In this document: positions 15,524 to 25,256 of the stretch, one piece after another
How the letters are laid out: each line of letters starts with the position of its first letter
How positions within the stretch are numbered: position 1 is the stretch's first letter
DNA from: Candidatus Woesearchaeota archaeon
Lineage (GTDB): Archaea; Nanobdellota; Nanobdellia; SCGC-AAA011-G17; JAGVXY01
Direction: 5' to 3'
Length of the DNA stretch: 36,954 bases
NCBI GenBank assembly: GCA_018303545.1
Contig: JAGVXY010000015.1
Coordinates: 1-36,954 of the forward strand
The notes under the pieces: generated by a model
What the model was told of the DNA's origin: nothing
Database searches by the model: none
Seen by the model: only the letters and a program-made list of their open reading frames with translations
Made by a program: the position numbers and the translations under genes

Positions 15524-15700
15524 ATGGCAAAGAAAAAAGTAAAAAATAAAGTGCCAAGCACAAAGTACAAGAAATTTACTATTTCTGATGGCAAGGTAAC
15601 AAGGAAGAAATACTGCCCTAAGTGCGGTCCGGGAATTTTCATGGGTGAGCATAAGGACAGATACTACTGCGGAAAGTGCCATTATATGGAAAAAAAGTAA
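15524..15700 (+). CDS. rps27ae: Ribosomal protein S27ae
   Basis: 58-aa frame absent from the ORF track: MAKKKVKNKVPSTKYKKFTISDGKVTRKKYCPKCGPGIFMGEHKDRYYCGKCHYMEKK*; CxxC...CxxC zinc ribbon. Confidence 0.93.
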   Translation: MAKKKVKNKVPSTKYKKFTISDGKVTRKKYCPKCGPGIFMGEHKDRYYCGKCHYMEKK

Positions 15701-15747
15701 TCATTTTAAAATAATTAATTTACATATTTTTTACTGTCAAATAGAAA

Positions 15748-15759
15748 CTTTTATAAATT
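15748..15759 (+). promoter_or_regulatory. Putative TATA box upstream of the candidate structured RNA
   Basis: cttttataaatt about 30 bp before the structured region. Confidence 0.35.
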
Positions 15760-15779
15760 CCAAGTTAATCCTTAAGATT

Positions 15780-15862
15780 TCCACCTCTTTTTCCTTGGAA
15801 AGAAATCGCAAGGTTTCTTCTCCAAGGTTTACTACCTTTAGGTTGGAGACTGCTATTTTTTA
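15780..15862 (+). ncRNA. Candidate structured small RNA or attenuator-like element
   Basis: Hairpin 15793-15827: ccttggaaagaaa / tcgcaagg loop / tttctt-c-tccaagg. A competing hairpin tctccaa (15819-15825)/ttggaga (15843-15849) is followed by a T-run (15855-15861). Confidence 0.4.
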
Positions 15863-15937
15863 TATTTATAGTAACTTATTAGTGGTTACAATAGAAAGAT
15901 TTATAAAGGTTAAACCCATATTTACAGAACAAGACGT

Positions 15938-16747
15938 ATGTTAAGCGAACAATACCCACCATTGAATGAAATAATACAAGATTTAGAATGTATTCATAGT
16001 CTGGATTATGAAAAATTTTATATATTAAAAAATAGGATAAACAATCCATTTGATCATGTTGAATTCTATTCTAGAATAATGGAAAAAGAGGAATTAAGCG
16101 AAATTGTTCTGAAAAATGGATTAAGATTGACAATTATACAGGAAATTAAAGAGTCAAACAAATTAGGTAGGAATTTATCCACGATAGATCCAATGACAGG
16201 TCTGCAAAACAAGGGTGGATTGAGCGATAAGATAAATGAATGCTTAAGCAGAGAGAATAGAGAAGACTATGAAAGAATAAACAAAAGACTAGTTTTGACT
16301 TTTTGCGATTTAAATAAATTTAAAGAAGTTAATGATATATATGGGCATCCTATTGGAGACGAGGTGATAAAATATTTTGCTGAAGCGATAAAGAAATATA
16401 CCCGACCTATAGATCATAAGTTCAGATTTGGCGGAGATGAATTTGTCATAATTTTTGATGCTGTAGAAAAAAATACAAATTTAGATGAAATGCTCATTAG
16501 ACTAAATTTAAAAATAAATGATTTTGTAGCAGAAAAAATAAAGCAATATTATCCAGGGAAAAAAATAAATACTGGAATAAGTTTAGGTGCATCAATATAT
16601 AAAGGGGATGCATTCAATAAAGAGGACTGGTTAAGCCATGCAGATGATGCTGTTTACCATGCAAAAGAAAATACAAGATGGGTTGATGAACCTCTTAAGA
16701 GGGTAAATGTTTGTGTTTATGATCCTGAAAGAAAAGAATTATATTAA
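15938..16747 (+). CDS. GGDEF-domain protein (putative diguanylate cyclase)
   Basis: DPMTGLQNKGG, FCDLNKFKEVNDIYGHPIGDEV, RPIDHKFRFGGDEFVIIF, with RxxD five residues before GGDEF. Confidence 0.9.
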   Translation: MLSEQYPPLNEIIQDLECIHSLDYEKFYILKNRINNPFDHVEFYSRIMEKEELSEIVLKNGLRLTIIQEIKESNKLGRNLSTIDPMTGLQNKGGLSDKINECLSRENREDYERINKRLVLTFCDLNKFKEVNDIYGHPIGDEVIKYFAEAIKKYTRPIDHKFRFGGDEFVIIFDAVEKNTNLDEMLIRLNLKINDFVAEKIKQYYPGKKINTGISLGASIYKGDAFNKEDWLSHADDAVYHAKENTRWVDEPLKRVNVCVYDPERKELY

Positions 16748-16759
16748 AAAATAAAAAAT

Positions 16760-17362
16760 TTAACTAGATAATCTTTTGTTTGCTCTCAAGCTAGGTCTTA
16801 TTTTCTCGAAGCCTTTACCCTTGCCTCTTAAACCTCTAGACTTGCGACCAGCTGAAGTCAATCCACGCAATACGCGCTTCTTTGAATTAGCAATCCAGTT
16901 ATAATGCCTATCTGCCTTGATTACTGGATGATTCGGATCAATCATAATAATCTCATACCAGCGATAGACTCCATCTTTAGCAATTTCATATGAGTTCAGA
17001 ACTTCCAAATTATGGAACCAGCGCTGAGCACGCTCTTCAGCAACCACCTGGTAGCTTTTTGAAACTATCTTATTTAATCTTGCATTTTTAGACTTTCTCG
17101 CCATGCAGTGCTTCTTTCTCTTTCTTCCGCCCCTTAAAAGGCGAACACGAACCATAAGAAATCCTTCTTTAGCCTTGTATCCTAAAGAACGAGCACGATC
17201 AATTCTTGTGGGCCTATCAAGCTTTATAATAACGGGCTCACGCCTCATCTTAACTAACCTTTGCGTCCAAAGTTCTCCTAAGTTTTCCTTAGGATTTTTG
17301 TAAATTTCTCTTAATCTTTTGTAAAAACCCATTTTATATCTCCTTATCCAAGATTCGGGCAT
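16760..17362 (-). CDS. rpl15e: Ribosomal protein L15e
   Basis: GFYKRLREIYKNPKENLGELWTQRLVKMRREPVIIKLDRPTRIDRARSLGYKAKEGFLMVRVRLLRGGRKRKKH. Confidence 0.93.
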   Translation of the reverse strand: MPESWIRRYKMGFYKRLREIYKNPKENLGELWTQRLVKMRREPVIIKLDRPTRIDRARSLGYKAKEGFLMVRVRLLRGGRKRKKHCMARKSKNARLNKIVSKSYQVVAEERAQRWFHNLEVLNSYEIAKDGVYRWYEIIMIDPNHPVIKADRHYNWIANSKKRVLRGLTSAGRKSRGLRGKGKGFEKIRPSLRANKRLSS

Positions 17363-17437
17363 GCTTTGGGTTAAAGCCTAAAGTCCCACATTTCTAGGAA
17401 TAGAAACTAAAAGAACAACTTTGATTTATAAAGTTTT

Positions 17438-18658
17438 CTAAACAAGAAGGTAAAAGAATGAAAAAACACCCGTTATTATGAATCCATAAATCATCTGTGT
17501 AAAAATATCTGCATTAAGAAAAGTCAAACCGAAAATAATTAACAGCATTAAAGCACGACCGAATGTCAGGAAAAATTCCCTTGAAATCAAAACCTCGATG
17601 CCTTTCTCATTTTTTGCAGCAACATCATAGGCGAGAACTGTCAGTGGAACACTGATTAAGGTATAAGTAATAGTCTCCAAGGAAGTGATAATACCCAATG
17701 CAATCATACCGAACTTTGCAAAAATCCAACCGAAGAACCAGACTAAGGCATCGGTTATACCCCCAATTTTCATGACTTTAATTTTAAATCCATGGTCTGC
17801 GAATTTGCCAACAGCGTAAGACCAAAAGGCAGCAATTAATGTGGCTATTGAACCTATTGCACCTAATTGAATATATGCCCCTAAAATTATGAAGATAAAA
17901 ATTGGCCATAATACAACAATTGTTGAATACCTGATACCATCTGAAAAATATGCCGGCGCAAACTGCAAGTATTTTTTATCAAAGACTCTGCTAATTTTGA
18001 AATCACCATCTGATTTTGTATCTTTTGTGAAAAATAAAGGAATCATACTGCAAAATAATAATGCGCCAACAATGAAGAATAATATCTGAAAATTAAAAAA
18101 TAAGAGAATTAAACCGCCAACAAAAGGACCGATGATGCCTGCTATATATGACGTAAAGAACCAAATGCCCACCTGCTTCCCGCGATTATTACAGTCGCTG
18201 CATTTGGTGAATGCCGTGTTAAAAGCAATCCAGAACCATGCGGAACCAAAGGAATAAACAATTGCCGGAACCATATAAGACATATCTGTTGTCTTTAGAA
18301 AATCCATCAAAAAGAAATAAGCCACTGTAAATGGCATACTAAAAAGCATTGAGTGCTTAATGCCGAATTTATGGGAAAGTTTTGCACAGATGGGTGTAAA
18401 AATACCCATGCCGATAGTCCAGGTTAAATAAAATAAAACAACAGACCTTAAAGGCAAACCTAAATCCGAATAAAGATACAATGGAACAAATAATCCGGCC
18501 ATTGAGAATGCAAAATTTCTTATGAACATAGAAATGTAAAGTTCTAACAATTCCTTCTTGGCCGCGTATTCTGCAACTAAATGCTGCTGATAACTGAATT
18601 GACTCTGAACCATATTATTCAAAATGGAATATGACTTTATAAACATTTTTATATCCAA
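17438..18658 (-). CDS. MFS-type transporter
   Basis: Multiple TM segments with MFS-like loop AKLSHKFGIKHSML. Confidence 0.75.
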   Translation of the reverse strand: MDIKMFIKSYSILNNMVQSQFSYQQHLVAEYAAKKELLELYISMFIRNFAFSMAGLFVPLYLYSDLGLPLRSVVLFYLTWTIGMGIFTPICAKLSHKFGIKHSMLFSMPFTVAYFFLMDFLKTTDMSYMVPAIVYSFGSAWFWIAFNTAFTKCSDCNNRGKQVGIWFFTSYIAGIIGPFVGGLILLFFNFQILFFIVGALLFCSMIPLFFTKDTKSDGDFKISRVFDKKYLQFAPAYFSDGIRYSTIVVLWPIFIFIILGAYIQLGAIGSIATLIAAFWSYAVGKFADHGFKIKVMKIGGITDALVWFFGWIFAKFGMIALGIITSLETITYTLISVPLTVLAYDVAAKNEKGIEVLISREFFLTFGRALMLLIIFGLTFLNADIFTQMIYGFIITGVFSFFYLLV

Positions 18659-18691
18659 AAATTAATAAACAAAAAGCCTGATTGAAAAGCT

Positions 18692-19882
18692 ATGGATATA
18701 TGTAAAACCTGCAAGAACAAGCTTTACTGCGGAAAAAAAGGCTGTTTAATCTATTCTAAATTACTTGGCCTAAAAACTAACAAATTAATAGAAGGCAACA
18801 AGGATTTCTTCGGTGATGTGCCCAATATCTTTGTAGGAAGATATGGTTACCCAGATATACGCGTTGGAATGCTTTCTACCGAAGAATATATGGGCAATGA
18901 TAATACTAAACTTTGGATTGAAAAGAAATTTGATATTGATAAAATAATCTCATTGAGATCATTAATGATTAATTCTACATTCAATGTTTCTGTAAAAACT
19001 AAAAATAACCGTTTTTTGGAAACATCTCAGGAAATAGCTTTATCCAAAAAACCTGTTGATGTTGAAATTAATTTAGACAAGGTACCTAAATTCGGAATTG
19101 TCAATCCACAGAGGGAAGCGATACCTTTCGGACCATCGGTAAAATTGATGAAGGCTTCAATATGCGAAAATCCTAAAATCCCTATGAAAGTAGAGAAAGT
19201 AGTTTCGGATTCTGATTTAAAAGCGGTTGATGCAATGAGTTATTTATCTAAAAATGGGTATGATGAGCATTACTTGACAAAGATATTAAGCTCTGGTTCG
19301 GTGGGTGTGAAAACGCAAAGAAAATTGGTACCTACGAGATGGGCAATAACAGCTGTCGATGATACCCTGGGAAAGGGAAAAATAAGAAAGATTAAAGATT
19401 TTAGAAGTTCTGCTTTCAAGATTCACTTCGGAGGCTATATGGGAAATTATTACATTGCTTTATTTTTTCCAGGCGTCTGGAGTTATGAGTTATTTGAGAC
19501 TTATGTTCACAGTTCTGAGTACTGCACAGATTATGAAAATTATGATGGTAGAAAAGAATATGCCTCTGCTACAGCAGGGGGATATTATGCTGCAAGAATA
19601 GGTTTATTAGAAAAGATGGAGCTTAGTAAAGAACAGGCCTCTGTCTTATTGTTGAGATTTATCACAGATGAATATTATGCCCCATTAGGGGTCTGGGTTG
19701 TTCGCACGGCTGTAAGAAAATGCATGGAATCTGACGTTTTGGAATTCGACTGCAGGGAAAAGATGATTGAACATGCTTTAAACTTTATTAAACAAAGATT
19801 TACGTATGATGCTCAAGAAATGATTAAAAACAGCCTTTTAATAAAAGAAATTAAAGAGCAACGAAAGCTGTTTGAATTTTAG
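18692..19882 (+). CDS. NreA-like archaeal DNA repair protein
   Basis: N-terminal CxxC...C cluster, GRYGYPDIRVGML, conserved NreA-like core; C-terminus QRKLFEF resembles a PCNA-interacting motif. Confidence 0.7.
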   Translation: MDICKTCKNKLYCGKKGCLIYSKLLGLKTNKLIEGNKDFFGDVPNIFVGRYGYPDIRVGMLSTEEYMGNDNTKLWIEKKFDIDKIISLRSLMINSTFNVSVKTKNNRFLETSQEIALSKKPVDVEINLDKVPKFGIVNPQREAIPFGPSVKLMKASICENPKIPMKVEKVVSDSDLKAVDAMSYLSKNGYDEHYLTKILSSGSVGVKTQRKLVPTRWAITAVDDTLGKGKIRKIKDFRSSAFKIHFGGYMGNYYIALFFPGVWSYELFETYVHSSEYCTDYENYDGRKEYASATAGGYYAARIGLLEKMELSKEQASVLLLRFITDEYYAPLGVWVVRTAVRKCMESDVLEFDCREKMIEHALNFIKQRFTYDAQEMIKNSLLIKEIKEQRKLFEF

Positions 19883-19995
19883 AAAGTTTGAATCGGATGG
19901 AATTTATTTCAGATATAAACATAAGAAATAAGACTTTCAATGCAAGGTCTAGGTTTTAGAAAGATTTTTATACAATTAAGTTTAGTTCTAAAGGT

Positions 19996-20571
19996 ATGGT
20001 CTTATTCACATTACCTGAACTTGGAGCATTAATTGTATTAACGGTCTCTTTAGGCTACATTTTCATGGATTTTGTTTCAATGCACAGGCCAAAAACAATT
20101 GAAGAATTATACAAAAGAAGCATATTCAATAAGAATGATTTCTATTTTGCAATGATGGTAACAGCACCTGCTGTTGTATTGCACGAACTAGGGCATAAGT
20201 TTGTTGCGATGGCCTTGGGATTCCAATCAACATTTCACATATGGCCTTTTGGATTGGGACTTGCAGTGTTTCTAAAATTAATAGCTTCGCCTTTCTTAAT
20301 AATTGCTCCAGGATATGTAAGCATACCCTCTAATGTACCAGTGGTAACGCAGGGAATAATTGCTTTTGCTGGACCTTTGGTTAATGCAATCCTATACGGG
20401 GTCTCTTTTTTAGTAATGAATTACCAAAGATTAAGCAGAAGGACATATATGTTTTGGGCAATAACAAGAAGAATAAACGGAATACTATTTATATTCAACA
20501 TGCTGCCTTTTTGGGTATTGGACGGAAAGAAGGTTTTGAATGCAATACTATATATATTCGGATGGGGTTAA
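19996..20571 (+). CDS. M50-family membrane metalloprotease
   Basis: VVLHELGHKFVAMALG (HExxH), multiple TMs, NMLPFWVLDGKKV (second M50 motif). Confidence 0.85.
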   Translation: MVLFTLPELGALIVLTVSLGYIFMDFVSMHRPKTIEELYKRSIFNKNDFYFAMMVTAPAVVLHELGHKFVAMALGFQSTFHIWPFGLGLAVFLKLIASPFLIIAPGYVSIPSNVPVVTQGIIAFAGPLVNAILYGVSFLVMNYQRLSRRTYMFWAITRRINGILFIFNMLPFWVLDGKKVLNAILYIFGWG

Positions 20572-21791
20572 ATTAATCTTTTACTGCCTCTAAATAAACG
20601 CTTTAGAATGCTTGGAGGCCTTCTGATTGGAATATCTGAAATGGATCTTGGCTGAAGCTCTTTCTTTTCTATAACTACGGGAGATTCTTCAAGCTTAATT
20701 CCTTTTTTCTCTTTATGGGGCTTTTTTGGAGATTGTTTCTTTTTAATTGGTTTTTTTATTTCTGGTTTTTTAACAGATTTTGGTTCAATCTTTTTTTCAA
20801 TGGGCTTTTTAGGTTCAATCTTTTTTTTCTCAATTTTCTTGATAATTGGTTTTTTTATTTCTGGTTTTTTAACAGATTTTGGTTCAATCTTTTTTTTCTC
20901 AATTTTCTTAATAGCCGACTTATGTACCAGTTTATTTTGTATCATCTTTTTTGCGAGAAGTTTTTTCTTAGCCTCTTCCAACTTTTGCTTTTTGAGGGCC
21001 ATTTTAATAGCTAAAATTTTCTTCTTTTCCATCAGTTTTTTCTTTGCCACAAGCTTCTTTTCCATCAGTTTTTTCTTTATTAGGGCTTTTTTCTTGGCTA
21101 TTATTTCCCGCTTAGCTCTTTCTTTTGCGGATTTTTCCTGCGCAATCCTCTTCTTCTCTAATGATTTTAATTGACTCTCGTGTAACTTCTTTGCAGCTAA
21201 CCTAGCTTCTTCTTCAGCTTTCTTTTTCTCTATCAGTTGCTCTTTCTTGCGTTCAATATCCAATTCTTTATCAATTAGAACAGCTTCTTCTGTAACTTCC
21301 TGCTCAAGCCTTTCAATTTCTGATTTAATGAATTTTATCTTATCTTTAGAAGCAACTTCTTGAGACATTATTGATTCGCATTCTGGACATTTAAACTGCG
21401 AATCTAATGCATCCTCATAATTAAGCCGCATACACTCATTAGGACAAACAAAAAAATTGGATGTATTCTCCCGCTCAAGCCATAAACGTAAACGCTGAAC
21501 TTTGTTCTTTTTGTAATCATAAAGCAAATGCATAATATGCTTTCTGTTTAAAGTCCAGAAATAAATGTACCATCCTTTCTGCTTATCTTTTTTCCGTGTA
21601 AAAAAAACAAAATTAGAACCATTTAATTTGTATAACATATTACGGACAATGTTAATATTCAACTTCAACTTATCTGCAAGCTTAAACTCGCTGATATTAT
21701 CTTCTTTCTTAAGCAAATCAACTAATGGGACAAGTTCCTGACCGAACATGTCTGCAATCATTTCATCAACGAGTTTATCGGTTAACTTCAT
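20568..21791 (-). CDS. TFE-alpha-like transcription factor with long Lys-rich C-terminal extension
   Basis: N-terminal winged helix, zinc-ribbon CPNEC...CPEC, then about 240 aa of low-complexity K/E/I/P sequence. Confidence 0.7.
   Translation of the reverse strand: MKLTDKLVDEMIADMFGQELVPLVDLLKKEDNISEFKLADKLKLNINIVRNMLYKLNGSNFVFFTRKKDKQKGWYIYFWTLNRKHIMHLLYDYKKNKVQRLRLWLERENTSNFFVCPNECMRLNYEDALDSQFKCPECESIMSQEVASKDKIKFIKSEIERLEQEVTEEAVLIDKELDIERKKEQLIEKKKAEEEARLAAKKLHESQLKSLEKKRIAQEKSAKERAKREIIAKKKALIKKKLMEKKLVAKKKLMEKKKILAIKMALKKQKLEEAKKKLLAKKMIQNKLVHKSAIKKIEKKKIEPKSVKKPEIKKPIIKKIEKKKIEPKKPIEKKIEPKSVKKPEIKKPIKKKQSPKKPHKEKKGIKLEESPVVIEKKELQPRSISDIPIRRPPSILKRLFRGSKRLI
20746..20910. repeat. Imperfect direct repeats in the TFE-like tail coding sequence
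   Basis: attggtttttttatttctggttttttaacagattttggttcaatcttttttt occurs twice, starting near 20746 and 20845; encodes KIEPKSVKKPEIKKPI. Confidence 0.8.
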
Positions 21792-21935
21792 TTGGGCCTT
21801 GTGATAGAAAGAGAAGTCTCTGTTTTTAAACTTATTGATTTTTTTTTACAACTACCTAATGAATAAAAACGTTTTTATATTTTGATTGTTTTTTAAAGAG
21901 TATTCTAATCATATAGTCATAGGAGGAAATAAAGG

Positions 21936-22490
21936 ATGGGACTTTTTGAAAAGAAGGAAAAAAAAGAGTTGCCTGCAATGGAACTGCCAGATTTTCCTAG
22001 TTACGAGGGTGGTTTTTCTAGCAATGAGGCCTCAAATATAAAACAAGCAGTAACCAATAATGAAGAATCGCCGATAACTGATCTTGATATACCCGAACCG
22101 ACAGAAAAAAAGTTTGAGCCTATTAGAGTAAAGGATGAAAGGTTTGAAAAAAGAAAGATGCCGCAGGAGATTAAAATCCCGGATTTCAAATCGAGCACGA
22201 AACCTTTGAGATTTGATAGGCCTAGCGAAATGCCAATTTTTGAGGAAAAGCCAATGGAAAGAGTTATGCCTGTGAGCAATGAAAAAACATTGTTTGTGAA
22301 AATAGACCAGTATAATTATGCGATAGAGACCATACATAAAGTTAAGTCAAAACTTGAAGAGGCCAAAGAGATACTCAGAAATATAGAAAAGGTAAGAGAA
22401 CAGGAAGATGCTGAACTTAAGCTTTGGCAAAGGGATCTGGAGGAGATTAAAAATAAGGTCATGAATGTTGACCAATCTTTATTCGGTTAA
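21936..22490 (+). CDS. Hypothetical protein with C-terminal coiled coil
   Basis: Intact ORF preceded by aggaggaaat; heptad-like C-terminus. Confidence 0.6.
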   Translation: MGLFEKKEKKELPAMELPDFPSYEGGFSSNEASNIKQAVTNNEESPITDLDIPEPTEKKFEPIRVKDERFEKRKMPQEIKIPDFKSSTKPLRFDRPSEMPIFEEKPMERVMPVSNEKTLFVKIDQYNYAIETIHKVKSKLEEAKEILRNIEKVREQEDAELKLWQRDLEEIKNKVMNVDQSLFG

Positions 22491-22491
22491 A

Positions 22492-22872
22492 ATGGTTTTA
22501 AAAAAAGATTCAAGCAGGGCAATGGGAGATGCGGTATACGCACAAATCAGCAATCCTCTACTGGTAAAAAAAGAAATGCTTCTTGTAGTTTTAGAATCCG
22601 CAAAGATGATGAAACATTACAAGGAGCATATTAAATTGCAGGAAAGAAAAGACAAGCTGAGAAAAAAACTCGGGGCTATCGGAGAGGAACTGAAAGTTTT
22701 GCTTGATGACCTAAAACTAAAAGGTTTACCACATGTGAAAAGCGAAAATAAAATAATCCCTCCTGAGGGGCATAAGAAAATCTTGATTGAAGAGTCAGAT
22801 ATACCTTCAGCTGAAGAAGATGTAATTGAAAAAGAAATTCGAGATATTGAAGAAAAGATAAGAAATCTTTAA
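22492..22872 (+). CDS. Hypothetical coiled-coil protein
   Basis: Start at ATG 22492 (MVLKKDSSRAMGDAVYAQ) directly after the upstream stop; probable operon partner of the previous gene. Confidence 0.6.
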   Translation: MVLKKDSSRAMGDAVYAQISNPLLVKKEMLLVVLESAKMMKHYKEHIKLQERKDKLRKKLGAIGEELKVLLDDLKLKGLPHVKSENKIIPPEGHKKILIEESDIPSAEEDVIEKEIRDIEEKIRNL

Positions 22873-23033
22873 TTCTTTTTATTTGATTTTTCTAATTTTA
22901 ATAAAGATAGGGGAATAAAAAATTGTCTCAAAAAAGAGATTAAACTAAAAATATTGCTTATTTGTCCCTTTAAAATAATTAATTTTAAAAAAGAAACCTT
23001 TAAATATGGATTATTGTTCCCCGTAAGTGAAAA

Positions 23034-24053
23034 ATGAGCATAGAGCTTATATTGAAAACGCATATGTATATTGCAGGAATTATATTCCTTATAGCTGCAT
23101 TTTTTGTGTTTTGGGGCAAAATAAAGACAGATGGGTTCAATAATAAAATTTTTGTTAGACTGGTGGTTCTATTGGGCGTGCCATATTTTATAAAAATATT
23201 TATGTTTGTCAATGATCCCCATTATATAAGAGAATTTTTTCAGAATATAATGTTCTTTTGTATTACGCTAATGCTGGCTTATACAGTAATCTACACCTTT
23301 AAATATTCTGTAATAAAGAAACGTGAGTTTTTGGCTAAATTCTTTGAAGGAGACAGCAAATACACAAGAATTAAGGAAGATCTTTATGTTTGCCATGTGA
23401 AACCCTTGGTTAAAGAGCTTGATGCAAAAAAGAAATATTTAGATAAGCTGAAAGAAGAAATTGATAAAATAAATCAGAGTGTTTCTGAAAAAGAAAAAAA
23501 TATTGAAAACTCGAAAGATTATATCAAAAATACGAAAAAATACATACACCAGAAGGAAAATGAATTAAGTGTAATTGACAACCATAATACCAAGGAATCA
23601 AAGGCATTAGAAAAAAGGAAGAAAGAGCTTAAAGATAAAGAAAAGGATTTGATGAAAAGAACTGAGACTGTGCTTCTTAAAGGTGATGAAGTAGAGATAA
23701 TAGAAAGAAAGATTAAAAAATTAAGACCTGAACTCGAAAGGAAAGAAATTGACCTAAAAAATAAAGAGCAGAAGCTGAAAGAAAATGAAAAAAGATTAAA
23801 ACAGGTGGCTGATGATTTAAACATAAAAGAAGGGAGATTAGACAGACGGGAAATCGATATAATTGAAGCTGAGGAAGACCTCAATGGCATGAAGGATAAT
23901 ATTGAATTGCAGAGAAGAAAACTTGAAGATTTAAAAGTAAAAATAGATAATAAGCATAAGGAATTAAAGACGTGGGAAGAAAGTCTGATGATACTAGATG
24001 AAACATTGACAAAGAAAGAAAACAAATATGGGAGAAGAAAATGGGTAAGGTAA
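23034..24053 (+). CDS. Membrane-anchored long coiled-coil protein
   Basis: N-terminal TM segments followed by about 220 aa of charged coiled coil. Confidence 0.6.
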   Translation: MSIELILKTHMYIAGIIFLIAAFFVFWGKIKTDGFNNKIFVRLVVLLGVPYFIKIFMFVNDPHYIREFFQNIMFFCITLMLAYTVIYTFKYSVIKKREFLAKFFEGDSKYTRIKEDLYVCHVKPLVKELDAKKKYLDKLKEEIDKINQSVSEKEKNIENSKDYIKNTKKYIHQKENELSVIDNHNTKESKALEKRKKELKDKEKDLMKRTETVLLKGDEVEIIERKIKKLRPELERKEIDLKNKEQKLKENEKRLKQVADDLNIKEGRLDRREIDIIEAEEDLNGMKDNIELQRRKLEDLKVKIDNKHKELKTWEESLMILDETLTKKENKYGRRKWVR

Positions 24054-24355
24054 TGGTATTCTTAAATTTATGTTCGGTACTGCTATTACTGCTATCTATG
24101 CTATATCTAGCAAGAGGAATAAAATATGAAAAACCGATTATGCGAAAGAGCGTCAAGCTTGCGATATTTGCGCTTTTTATGCTAGCCTTAGACAGGGCAG
24201 TCTATGTGATAAGCAATGCGCCATTTGTGAGCAAGGTTCCAGAAACGGTGGTGAATTATTCACTTATTGCAGCCAACTTTGCGTTCTTGCCTCTAGCAGC
24301 AGGAGCGATAATAATATTTGCAGTAAGCCTCAAGAATCAAACAGGATCAATATGA
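24041..24355 (+). CDS. Small membrane protein
   Basis: Three hydrophobic segments; overlaps the upstream gene by 13 bp. Confidence 0.55.
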   Translation: MGKVMVFLNLCSVLLLLLSMLYLARGIKYEKPIMRKSVKLAIFALFMLALDRAVYVISNAPFVSKVPETVVNYSLIAANFAFLPLAAGAIIIFAVSLKNQTGSI

Positions 24356-25185
24356 ATAAAAGCATAGCCTACATCTTTTAATGATTCTAATTTTTTCTGA
24401 ACTTCTTTTCCTATGCTATGGCTTTTCTTGAAATTAAGTTTTTTATCCATCTCAATATGCACTTCAATGTGGATAACTGTGCCGACAAAATGCGCCCTTA
24501 AATCGTGGAACCCTTTAATTCCCCTGACTTTTAAAATTGTTTTTTTAGCCTGATCTAAAAATTGTTTATCTGGTGCTTCTCCCATCAAATATTTTACGCT
24601 TTCACGGCCAAGAATCAAAGAACTGTAAATTATCCATAATCCCAAAAAGATTGCGGCAATATTATCAAAAATTAACAACCCCTTAGAGGCAAGAATTAAT
24701 CCGACTAAAACAAACAACGAAATTAAAATATCATTCTTATGATCGTAAGCCATGGCTTTCAGGGCGATATTATTCTCTTTATTTGCAAAATAGGTCATAA
24801 GGAAGAGTATAATTTTTGTGAATATCACGATTAATGCTATTACTGCAGGAATATAACTTCTAATAATTGTTTCACCGCTGATAAACCGCATCATCGTCTT
24901 TGAGAGCACGTTAAAACCTAAAACGGCAATCATCGTCGCAACAATCAAAGAGGCAATCGGTTCAGCGCCATGATGACCAAATGGGTGCCCTTTGTCTGGC
25001 TTTTTGCCAGATATTTTCATGCAGTATAAAACTGTGGACGTAGAGAATAAATCGAGAAATGAATTTACCGCTTCTGATAAGAGAGCTATTGAATTGAACA
25101 ATATGCCAAAAATAAGCTTTAATATAAACAATAAAAAGTTTGCTATTAAAGCAACAATTACCACCCAAATCTTTTTTGCTGGCAT
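24337..25185 (-). CDS. Cation diffusion facilitator transporter
   Basis: ALLSEAVNSFLDLFSTSTVL, DKGHPFGHHGAEPIASL, AYDHKNDILIS. Confidence 0.88.
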   Translation of the reverse strand: MPAKKIWVVIVALIANFLLFILKLIFGILFNSIALLSEAVNSFLDLFSTSTVLYCMKISGKKPDKGHPFGHHGAEPIASLIVATMIAVLGFNVLSKTMMRFISGETIIRSYIPAVIALIVIFTKIILFLMTYFANKENNIALKAMAYDHKNDILISLFVLVGLILASKGLLIFDNIAAIFLGLWIIYSSLILGRESVKYLMGEAPDKQFLDQAKKTILKVRGIKGFHDLRAHFVGTVIHIEVHIEMDKKLNFKKSHSIGKEVQKKLESLKDVGYAFIHIDPV

Positions 25186-25256
25186 GTAGATAAATATGTT
25201 TTTTTATTATTTAAATCTTCTGCACAGCAAAATATTAAGAGCATGGATAGCTAAAA

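Noticed and set aside
15645-15944. Plus-strand 99-aa ORF
   Set aside because: Overlaps the S27ae end and the structured intergenic region; no family resemblance.
15938-16747. Degenerate, inactive GGDEF
   Set aside because: GGDEF, DxxxFK-like and I-site motifs all appear intact.
19882-19938. Inverted repeat gaaagt...actttc between NreA-like and M50 genes
   Set aside because: Six bp over a long AT-rich spacer; expected by chance.
20715-21174. Plus-strand Phe/Leu-rich ORFs
   Set aside because: Antisense of the Lys-rich TFE-like tail; composition artefact.
23519-24025. Minus-strand Ser/Phe-rich ORF
   Set aside because: Antisense shadow of the coiled-coil gene 23034-24053.
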